This document shows positions 1 through 8,173 of a stretch of 8,871 nucleotides of DNA, one piece after another. Within the stretch, counting starts at the first letter, position 1. The number at the start of each line of letters is the position of its first letter. The notes below the pieces were generated by a model. It ran no database searches and had not been told where the DNA came from. It worked only from the letters and a program-made list of their open reading frames with translations. Origin of the DNA: Tannerella sp. (lineage in GTDB: Bacteria > Bacteroidota > Bacteroidia > Bacteroidales > Tannerellaceae); NCBI GenBank assembly GCA_031283785.1, contig JAITBC010000222.1, forward strand, positions 1-8,871, in the 5' to 3' direction. Both the position numbers and the translations under genes were made by a program.

Positions 1-75
1 GAACTGTTAGCTCAGTTGGTTCAGAGCGCTGCCTTGACAGGGCAGAGGTCGCCGGTTCGACCCCGGCACAGTTCA
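1..75 (+). tRNA. tRNA-Val (anticodon GAC)
   Basis: The full cloverleaf can be folded by eye. The acceptor stem pairs positions 1-7 with 68-74, leaving A75 as discriminator. The D stem is 10-13 with 24-27, the anticodon stem CTGCC/GGCAG is 29-33 with 41-45, and the T stem GCCGG/CCGGC is 51-55 with 63-67 around a TTCGACC loop. The seven-base anticodon loop (34-40) is TTGACAG, giving anticodon GAC at 36-38, which reads valine codons GUC and GUU. The 3' CCA is not encoded (CAG follows the discriminator), so it must be added by the CCA-adding enzyme. The gene starts at the first base of the window, so any neighbouring tRNA genes and its promoter are out of view. Confidence 0.95.
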
Positions 76-119
76 CAGATTTACTTCATTTTCAGTTAAC
101 TAAATATATTTTTTCAATC

Positions 120-914
120 ATGAAAAGGCGAAATTTTATACAAAAGGCAGGCGCATTATCAGTTATCCCTGCAATGGGTATGGCTTCATCCCTGGAAAGT
201 TTTACGTCATCCGGCGCATCACCCTCAGAGGCTAAAGAAATCTATGAGTGGCGCATCTATACGCTTACCGGCGATGGCGATTTGCTGGATTCTTTTTTTC
301 AAGACGTCCTGTTTCCGGCATATCACCGCAGGAAGATTAAAACCGGCGCATTCCGGTTATATAAGGTAAAAGACGGTGAAAAAGAACAACGGCACGTCTT
401 ATTTATCTATCCGGATATCAAAACATACCTCCATGTGAAAAAGACGATCTGGGACGACCGTGAATTTCGGCAAAAGGCGCAGGCTTTTTACGATGCGACA
501 GCTCCCAAACCCGTTTATTCCAATTTTGAATCATACCTGAGCGAAGCTTTCGATAAAATACCGGTTCACCGCAATCCGAACCCGTCGCGGACATTGTTCG
601 AAATACGCATTTATCACAGTCCTAACGAAGAAGCCAATCAGAGAAAAGTGAAGATGTTCAACAAAGACGAAATCGACCTTTTCGACAAGGTGGCTATCAA
701 TTCCGTTCTTTACGGGGAGATTTTATCCGGACCGCGTATGCCTGCCCTGTTATACCTCACATGGTATAAAGATGAGGCAACGCGCAGCGATGCATGGGAA
801 AAATTCAGGAATCACCCGGATTGGAAACGGATGTCCGCATTGCCCGAATATGCGTATACGGCGACTGATAATCAAAGTATATTCCTCTCTCCGATGTCCT
901 GTTCGCAATTATAA
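120..914 (+). CDS. Exported NIPSNAP-family protein, two tandem domains
   Basis: The 264-residue protein has two repeated alpha/beta units of the NIPSNAP type, a dimeric ferredoxin-like fold. The first runs from about residue 42 (YEWRIYTL) to 140 (FESYL), the second from about 159 (LFEIRIYHS) to 258. The matching openings 'YEWRIY' and 'FEIRIY' show the internal duplication. The N-terminus MKRRNFIQKAG, followed by a hydrophobic stretch to about residue 22, fits a twin-arginine (Tat) signal with RR at 3-4, although no cofactor-binding motif is obvious. Such two-domain secreted NIPSNAP proteins are common in Bacteroidota and have no established biochemical role. The gene begins 44 bases after the tRNA, in an AT-rich spacer, with no clear Shine-Dalgarno site. 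It converges on the DUF4249 gene with 24 bases between stops. Family assignment is firm; function is unknown. Confidence 0.85.
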   Translation: MKRRNFIQKAGALSVIPAMGMASSLESFTSSGASPSEAKEIYEWRIYTLTGDGDLLDSFFQDVLFPAYHRRKIKTGAFRLYKVKDGEKEQRHVLFIYPDIKTYLHVKKTIWDDREFRQKAQAFYDATAPKPVYSNFESYLSEAFDKIPVHRNPNPSRTLFEIRIYHSPNEEANQRKVKMFNKDEIDLFDKVAINSVLYGEILSGPRMPALLYLTWYKDEATRSDAWEKFRNHPDWKRMSALPEYAYTATDNQSIFLSPMSCSQL

Positions 915-938
915 AGCCGGAAGATATTCATAAAAATA

Positions 939-1853
939 TCATTCTTTGAAACTCCCCGGGACGACGGCCGTTTTCTCATGTATACAATATCCGGTAAAAA
1001 AACCGGTGGCGGCTCCGCCAGAAAGATTTGTGGATATATTGGAAGGAGGCCCTCCAAACATGGGATTCTGGCCGCGCATCTCCGTACTGCATTCGTTAAT
1101 GAATGTATAATATCCTTCTTCTATATTTAAAATCTGCAGTCGGATTCCGTCACCCGGAGATACGGTATAGTCCTCATTGAAAGGACTATCGTCATCTTCG
1201 TTTTTCTTAACGGCATTCTTATCCGTATTATCTTCAAAATAATAAATCGCATTTTCCACGTACGAGCCATTGATAAACTCATCATTCGCAACGACATAAT
1301 CACTTATCCGACTATTGGTAAGAGTATCGTTCACATAAAACCTGAACAGATAAAAATCCTTTGTTTCAGGTGAATCCTGCATGTATATATTAAGGGAGAA
1401 ATGTCTGTAACCCATAATCGTAACAGGCTTGACATTTATGGAGTCGACCGTAAATAACGGCAGTACAGTCGTCACGGCTTCATAAGTCTCCTCCGTTCCG
1501 TCTTTATCAAAGTCAACATTTACAATAAGATGATACGTAACTCCGGGACGCACGTCAAAGCCGGCATCGCTGAAATAATATCCGTTTTCTCCATATAACA
1601 GGGTATAATCATGTCCTTCGGAATCTTTTATCCGCACATCGGCATCCGTAACAAGCCCGTTTTCCTTATCATCAAAATAAGGGGAAGAGCTTGTTATCCT
1701 GACCGACTGATTTTTATGTTCATCACTGAGACAGCCATATATGACGATAACAGGCTCACTGTCACGCGTATTGATATCAACAGGCGCCGTACACGAAAAA
1801 AATGCGGCCGTTAAGAATACATATACCGGAAAGGTTGAAAATCGACTCTTCAT
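939..1853 (-). CDS. DUF4249 domain-containing outer-membrane lipoprotein
   Basis: This 304-residue protein starts with a short hydrophobic signal and a cysteine at residue 21 in the context AAFFSC, a lipobox-like site, so it is probably lipidated. The mature part has the pattern of DUF4249 proteins: an early 'PVIVIYGCLS' strand, then immunoglobulin/Greek-key-like beta segments ('VTDADVRIKDSEG', 'GYYFSDAGFDVRPGVTYHL'), and a C-terminal region with glycine-rich turns. DUF4249 genes regularly follow a TonB-dependent receptor in Bacteroidota, and here the start codon lies 5 bases after the receptor's stop, so the two are surely co-transcribed and probably translationally linked. By analogy with SusD it may be a surface accessory to the receptor, but that is inference. 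There is no clear Shine-Dalgarno sequence ahead of the ATG, only an AT-rich stretch inside the receptor's end. Confidence 0.87.
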   Translation of the reverse strand: MKSRFSTFPVYVFLTAAFFSCTAPVDINTRDSEPVIVIYGCLSDEHKNQSVRITSSSPYFDDKENGLVTDADVRIKDSEGHDYTLLYGENGYYFSDAGFDVRPGVTYHLIVNVDFDKDGTEETYEAVTTVLPLFTVDSINVKPVTIMGYRHFSLNIYMQDSPETKDFYLFRFYVNDTLTNSRISDYVVANDEFINGSYVENAIYYFEDNTDKNAVKKNEDDDSPFNEDYTVSPGDGIRLQILNIEEGYYTFINECSTEMRGQNPMFGGPPSNISTNLSGGAATGFFTGYCIHEKTAVVPGSFKE

Positions 1854-1858
1854 ATAAT

Positions 1859-4189
1859 TCAGAATTTAAAGTTATACGTTACGGAAGGCACTACGCCGAA
1901 AAGATACATCATTTCCGCGTAAGGAATGCCCGTATCTTCATTTTGACTGTAAGTTATCATCCATGGATTTTTCTTTCCATAGGCATTATAAAGTGAAAAA
2001 TTCCATTCCCCGCGCCAGCGTTTTTTCGAGTCGGGCCGGGGGATATATGTGAATGACATATCCATACGGTGATAATCCGGATATCGATATTCGTTTCGTC
2101 CCGAATAAATCGGGAAATATTCTCCGTCAATCTCAAAGCGTCCCGAAGGATATGTCGTCGGATTGCCGGTCGCATAGACCCATATCAGGGAAAAAGAACA
2201 TTTCTTCGACAGTTCGTAATTCGTCACAATATTGAAATTATGCGTTTTGTCGTAAGGCGAAAGGTAGGTCTTCCCCTTGTTGACACCGGGAATTGTACGC
2301 TCCGAACGGGATAATGTGTAATTAACAAAACCGGTAAGGCGTCCTTTGTTTTTACGTATCATAAATTCGATCCCATAAGCTTTGCCTTTTCCCGTTCGGA
2401 CTTCGCCTTCCAGCTTTTTATTAAGCATCAGATTTGCATGTTCGGCAAAATCAATCACATTTTCCTGATTTTTGTAATATAATTCCACCGACGTCTCATA
2501 CATATTATCGGCCAGGTTACGAAAATAACCGGCAGAAAACATATCCAACACCTGCGGTTTTATATTCGGGCTTGCGGGAAACCATACGTCTAACGGCGAG
2601 CCGGAAGCAGAGTTATTCGCAAGCTGCATAAATTGCACATTATGCAAATAATTACCTTTCAGCGACGAGTTTCCGGACAGATGCAATACGAAACCGAGAC
2701 GCGGCTCCACCGCCACATAGGTATTGTAAATTTCACCCGGCTTATACACCAAAGAATCCGTAATGCGGTAATTCTCACTGTAACGATACACCATCGCTTT
2801 CCCGATATTCTGGAAAGCAGACAGTCGCGCCCCGTATTTAACGCTTAGCTTTTCGGAGAACTTCTGCTCGTTTGAAAGATAAACACTGTGCTCAAGTGCG
2901 TTCGAGCCTTCCACTTCATATTTTATACTCGCTGCCTCTCCTCCGGAAGAAGTATCCATCTTCACAAATCCGGGCCGGAAACGATGCAAAATACTCGAAA
3001 GTCCGTACGTCAGGTTCCACTTCTCACTGATGGAATGTGTCATATCAACACGCAGCATATAATCCGTTATGCTTGATTCCCACATAGCTTTTGCACTTTC
3101 CAATTTCGATTGAAGGCCATAATCATAATCACTGATATTAAAACTTACTTTAGATGATAACATGTCGGAATAGACATGCCTCCACGACATGGAGGCGGCG
3201 CCATTACCATATTGAAAGTCACCCGGTTCGGCGCCAAATTTATCTTTCCCGTAATAACCGTTGATATCTACAATATCCCGATTGGAAAAACGGTGCGTCA
3301 ACTTTGCATTGAAGTCGTAAAAATAAATGGACGACTTACGCAATGCCTCATCCGACAACAATTTAAGGAATAAATCCGCATAGCTGCGCCGCCCGCCCAA
3401 AAGCCACGACGTATTTTCCCCGACAGGCCCCTCCAGCGTCAGCCTGCTGAATATCAATCCAATACCGCCTGTTGCCGTTATTTGTTCGGGATGGTCGTTT
3501 TTTGTTCGCACCTCCAACAACGACGACAGCCGCCCCCCGTATTTTAAAGGCATATCTCCCTTATATAAATCAATTCCGCTCAGTACGTCATTATTGAAAA
3601 TAGAGAAAAAACCCATAAGATGCGAAGCGTTATAAACCGTCGTATTATCAAGAAGAATAAGATTCTGGTCCGGCGAACCTCCACGCACGCTGAATCCTGT
3701 CCCTCCTTCCGATGTCGTCTGCACACCCGGCAAAAACTGTATCGCTCTGATAATGTCTACCTCTCCCATCAACGCAGGCATCCGCTTAATTTCCACAGCG
3801 CTAAGCTTCTCGACGCCCATATTCAGACTTTTCACCCGTTCGTCCGGCGCCGTGGAGGTCACTAAAACCTCATCCAACTGGGTATTGTTATCAAGAATAA
3901 AATCTACCGTCTGACTTCGATGCAGATCGATCTTCTTACTTACTTCACCAAAACCCACATACGATACGGATATCACGTACACACCCCCTTTATCAAACAG
4001 AATCGAATAATTCCCGTCCTCACCGGACAATGTCGCTAATGATACCTCTTTCACCTTTATAAGCGCCGACGCCAGAGGTTCGTTAGTCGAGCGATCAATC
4101 ACCCTCCCTTTTAATTCAATTTTTTGCGCAACACCTGTAAAAAAAAATGAAAAACACAGAAGTAACAAAATGCTTTCTCTTCTCATCAT
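1859..4189 (-). CDS. TonB-dependent outer-membrane receptor with carboxypeptidase-like N-terminal domain
   Basis: The 776-residue protein has a signal peptide (about residues 1-22, MMRRESILLLL...), a carboxypeptidase-D regulatory-like beta-sandwich domain (about 25-108, 'GRVIDRSTNEPLASALIKV', 'VSYVGFG'), a TonB plug domain (about 118-230, with 'FLPGVQTTSEGGTGFSVRGG', 'DNTTVYNASHLMGFF' and 'MPLKYGGRLSS'), and a beta-barrel to the end, closing on the terminal aromatic in 'SVTYNFKF'. No STN signalling domain is present, so it is probably not a sigma/anti-sigma-coupled transducer. It uses proton-motive force through TonB-ExbBD to import an unknown ligand. It lacks a SusD partner; its partner is the DUF4249 lipoprotein 5 bases downstream. 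Two ATG codons stand side by side at the start (4189 and 4186); either could be used. A Bacteroides-type promoter lies about 110 bases upstream, giving a leader of roughly 100 bases. Confidence 0.93.
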   Translation of the reverse strand: MMRRESILLLLCFSFFFTGVAQKIELKGRVIDRSTNEPLASALIKVKEVSLATLSGEDGNYSILFDKGGVYVISVSYVGFGEVSKKIDLHRSQTVDFILDNNTQLDEVLVTSTAPDERVKSLNMGVEKLSAVEIKRMPALMGEVDIIRAIQFLPGVQTTSEGGTGFSVRGGSPDQNLILLDNTTVYNASHLMGFFSIFNNDVLSGIDLYKGDMPLKYGGRLSSLLEVRTKNDHPEQITATGGIGLIFSRLTLEGPVGENTSWLLGGRRSYADLFLKLLSDEALRKSSIYFYDFNAKLTHRFSNRDIVDINGYYGKDKFGAEPGDFQYGNGAASMSWRHVYSDMLSSKVSFNISDYDYGLQSKLESAKAMWESSITDYMLRVDMTHSISEKWNLTYGLSSILHRFRPGFVKMDTSSGGEAASIKYEVEGSNALEHSVYLSNEQKFSEKLSVKYGARLSAFQNIGKAMVYRYSENYRITDSLVYKPGEIYNTYVAVEPRLGFVLHLSGNSSLKGNYLHNVQFMQLANNSASGSPLDVWFPASPNIKPQVLDMFSAGYFRNLADNMYETSVELYYKNQENVIDFAEHANLMLNKKLEGEVRTGKGKAYGIEFMIRKNKGRLTGFVNYTLSRSERTIPGVNKGKTYLSPYDKTHNFNIVTNYELSKKCSFSLIWVYATGNPTTYPSGRFEIDGEYFPIYSGRNEYRYPDYHRMDMSFTYIPRPDSKKRWRGEWNFSLYNAYGKKNPWMITYSQNEDTGIPYAEMMYLFGVVPSVTYNFKF

Positions 4190-4231
4190 CCTTAAATTAA
4201 TATCAATAATATCCTCTTAATACATGCCGAC

Positions 4232-4267
4232 AAAAAAAAACCGCCGCTCGGCCAAACCGAAGACCGG
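4232..4267 (-). promoter_or_regulatory. Possible leader hairpin followed by a U-tract (weak attenuator candidate)
   Basis: Within the predicted receptor leader, a G+C-rich stretch (4267-4241 on the minus strand) can form a small stem, UUCGG with CCGAG around a UUUGG loop, flanked by CCG and CGG that can extend it across an internal loop. It is followed at once by nine U residues (4240-4232). This is the layout of an intrinsic terminator placed before the first codon, hence possible premature termination. The stem is short and interrupted, so the homopolymer could be incidental. Confidence 0.25.
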
Positions 4268-4297
4268 ACAGTAATTCCTGATCATACAAATATCGGA

Positions 4298-4329
4298 CAA
4301 AATTACATGAAAAACTTCGACTTTCCAAA
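4298..4329 (-). promoter_or_regulatory. Promoter of the TonB receptor/DUF4249 operon
   Basis: Read on the minus strand, TTTG (4329-4326), a 20-base gap and TAATTTTG (4305-4298) match the Bacteroides primary sigma-factor consensus of TTTG at -33 and TAnnTTTG at -7 in sequence and spacing. Transcription would start a few bases further on, near 4292, leaving a 5' leader of about 100 bases before the receptor's ATG. The -7 box is part of a 16-base sequence repeated in inverted orientation at the gdhA promoter. Confidence 0.65.
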
Positions 4330-4402
4330 AGTATGCATGAAATTCCGGCAAGCTGCGGCGCCGGTCAGGTTGCGATGAAAAAACTTTTTTCATTCGTACG
4401 CG

Positions 4403-4433
4403 CTTGTAAATCCGGAATTTTCATGTAATTTTG
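4403..4433 (+). promoter_or_regulatory. Promoter of glutamate dehydrogenase
   Basis: CTTG (4403-4406, one mismatch to the TTTG -33 element), a 19-base gap and TAATTTTG (4426-4433, full match to TAnnTTTG) form a Bacteroides-type promoter. The predicted start point near 4438-4440 gives a leader of about 28 bases that is almost all A and lacks a Shine-Dalgarno site, as is usual in this phylum. Confidence 0.6.
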
Positions 4434-4452
4434 CGACCGCAAATTAACATAA

Positions 4453-6200
<1,748 letters not shown>

Positions 6201-6267
6201 TGTTTTATCGATTTTATATTGTTAAAAATATATGACTACTTTTCCATTTTACACCGTTCCGGTAAAT

Positions 6268-8166
6268 TTATTCTATCATCAGCAACGCTACTGTGCCGTC
6301 TACACAAGCGTAGAGGCAGGCGGCGTTCGACAGAGGGCGGACGGTGTTGATGATGGAATTGGAAACTTTATGTCGCCAGAGGAGCGTTCCCGTCTGTGAG
6401 TCGACGGCAAACAGTTCGCCGTTCATCGTGCTGCCGAAAACTATGCCGTCTTTCTCTTGCGGCATTGACGGGGCATTGTCGGGTCCATGACCGATACAGG
6501 TAGCCCATATCTGTTGGGCGTCGGCGCTTGTTGTCGAGAAACAGACGATACTGTCGCACATTGTTTTCGAGAATATCCGTTTTGCGTCGCCAGACAGCCC
6601 AACCGTTTCGCGTACCATCGATTGGTCTGTCCGCCAAACGGTTTTACCCGTCAACAAATCTATTGCCGTCAAGCAGCGGGCAGGGTCGGCAATAAATATT
6701 TTGCCATGAGCGGCGGCAGGCCATACGGCGGCAGGCGAGTAAAACATGCCCGGCCGTCCGCCGTTCCAGCGCCAAACGAGCGTACCGTCAGCTTTATTCA
6801 AGGCATAAAGACAATTGTCCCACGCGCCGAAAATCACTTTATCGTCGATTATCAGAGGGCGTGTTTCGATATATCCTTTTATGCTATCGTATTGCCATCT
6901 TAACTGTCCGTTATTCAAGTCGATCGCTCTAAAAGCGCCGTCGCTTGCTCCGATATAAGCCACTCCATCGGCGATAGCAGCCGCTCCCAGTACAGGACGG
7001 GCAGTTTCGAGTATCCACACCTTCTCGCCTGTGGCAGCGTTAAGGCAGTATATATGCTTGTCGGCCGAACCAAACACGATCTTACCGTCACCTGTCGCTG
7101 CCGTTCCGATAATTCTGCCGCCGCTTTCGTATCGCCACTTAGCGTTGCCGGTAGCGACGTCAATACAGTAGAAACAGCCCCTGTCGTCGCCTATATATAC
7201 GTTACCGTCAGCCTCGACAGGCGAAGCAAAGATAGCCGCCCCCAAATTTTGACGCCATTTGTCTTTTACAAAAGGATACCGACTGTTGATTGAATAATCG
7301 GGACGGACGTATCCGCAACCTGTAGTATCAGCGTTGTAGTACGTCTCGTGCAGCGAATAACCGCCGCGCCACTGTCGCTCCGGCGAACCTGCAATACTTT
7401 GATATGCCATGATGGAGTCGGCCGTTACATCGAATATGGTATATCCACCCGCCGGTGCTTTGCCGCGCAGGACCTGACGGTTGACAAATGTCGGAATGCC
7501 GTCGCAGAACAGCAGCCTGTCCGAGTGATGATGACCGTTCAATATCGCCCTGATGTTGTATTTCCGTAGCAGGTCGGTTACCTCGTACCAATTGTCGACA
7601 TCTCCCTTTTGAAGCGGATAGTGAGTTGTTATTATCACGGGACGCGCACCGGCGCCATACGAATCCAGATCGCGTCTCAGGCTATCAATGTCTTGAGGTA
7701 CGACATGCCCGTCGGCCATCCGTATGACAGGGCCGGTGTTAAAGCCAAGAAACAGAAATCCGTTGTATTCAAATCGGAAATAATCATCTCCGAAGACAGA
7801 ATAAAAATCGGTTGCACCCGATTCGCTCCACTTTGTGTCGTGGTTACCCGGAACGATGTAGTAAGGGATGCGGAGACTGTCGAGTATGTTTTTGGCCGTT
7901 TGAAGCGATTCTTTGTCGCCTGCATCAGTAATATCGCCTGCTACGAGAGCAAAGGCAAGTCCCTGAGTGTCGTTGATTTGATTTACGACCCTGCGCAGGT
8001 CTTCTTCGGCAGTGGCCGACCGGCTGATGTGCAGGTCGGTAAGGAAAGCGAAACTGAATGGTTTGTGCGATTCGCAGCAAGCCGTCGGCAACAGACAGGC
8101 TGCAACAAGCAGCAACAGACCGGCTTTCGGCAACAATAAATGTCTTTTCAAAAAGGATTGTTTCAT
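6268..8166 (-). CDS. Secreted calcineurin-like phosphoesterase fused to a PQQ-type beta-propeller
   Basis: From the chosen ATG at 8166 the protein is 632 residues. An N-terminal hydrophobic signal (to about residue 30) ends in LLPTACC, a possible but non-canonical lipobox. The phosphoesterase domain (about 36-255) has the full set of metal-binding motifs: DLH (D44, H46), AGD (D78), GNHD (N108, H109), THYP (H182) and GHHH (211-214), so a two-metal phosphomono- or diesterase should be active. From about residue 310 to the end come roughly eight PQQ/BamB-like repeats of about 40 residues with the pattern 'G-x-V/I-x-x-G...A/C-I/L-D/N-x-x-T/D-G-x-x-x-W', enough for an eight-bladed propeller; the sixth is degenerate and the last short. 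The open frame extends upstream to 8223, but that would overlap the susD end and bury the signal; ATG 8166 sits 7 bases after the susD stop. It probably acts in the periplasm or at the cell surface. The substrate is unknown. Confidence 0.88.
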   Translation of the reverse strand: MKQSFLKRHLLLPKAGLLLLVAACLLPTACCESHKPFSFAFLTDLHISRSATAEEDLRRVVNQINDTQGLAFALVAGDITDAGDKESLQTAKNILDSLRIPYYIVPGNHDTKWSESGATDFYSVFGDDYFRFEYNGFLFLGFNTGPVIRMADGHVVPQDIDSLRRDLDSYGAGARPVIITTHYPLQKGDVDNWYEVTDLLRKYNIRAILNGHHHSDRLLFCDGIPTFVNRQVLRGKAPAGGYTIFDVTADSIMAYQSIAGSPERQWRGGYSLHETYYNADTTGCGYVRPDYSINSRYPFVKDKWRQNLGAAIFASPVEADGNVYIGDDRGCFYCIDVATGNAKWRYESGGRIIGTAATGDGKIVFGSADKHIYCLNAATGEKVWILETARPVLGAAAIADGVAYIGASDGAFRAIDLNNGQLRWQYDSIKGYIETRPLIIDDKVIFGAWDNCLYALNKADGTLVWRWNGGRPGMFYSPAAVWPAAAHGKIFIADPARCLTAIDLLTGKTVWRTDQSMVRETVGLSGDAKRIFSKTMCDSIVCFSTTSADAQQIWATCIGHGPDNAPSMPQEKDGIVFGSTMNGELFAVDSQTGTLLWRHKVSNSIINTVRPLSNAACLYACVDGTVALLMIE

Positions 8167-8173
8167 GGGTATA

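Larger units (their letters stand above)
4298..4433. repeat. Perfect 16-base inverted repeat spanning the divergent promoters
   Basis: TTTTCATGTAATTTTG occurs on the plus strand at 4418-4433 and, as its exact reverse complement, at 4298-4313. In each copy the last eight bases are the -7 box of the promoter that reads outwards from it, and the first eight (TTTTCATG) extend the identity into the spacer, beyond what the promoter consensus demands. Between the arms there is a second inverted pair, CATGAAATTCCGG (4336-4348) against CCGGAATTTTCATG (4412-4425), which differs by one A. Confidence 0.8.

Noticed and set aside
915..938. Possible terminator between the convergent NIPSNAP and DUF4249 genes
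   Set aside because: Only 24 AT-rich bases with no inverted repeat that I can find; no feature supported.
7609..8139. 176-codon plus-strand open frame opposite the phosphoesterase
   Set aside because: It is antisense to the conserved metal-binding motifs, with no recognisable features; a shadow of the real gene.
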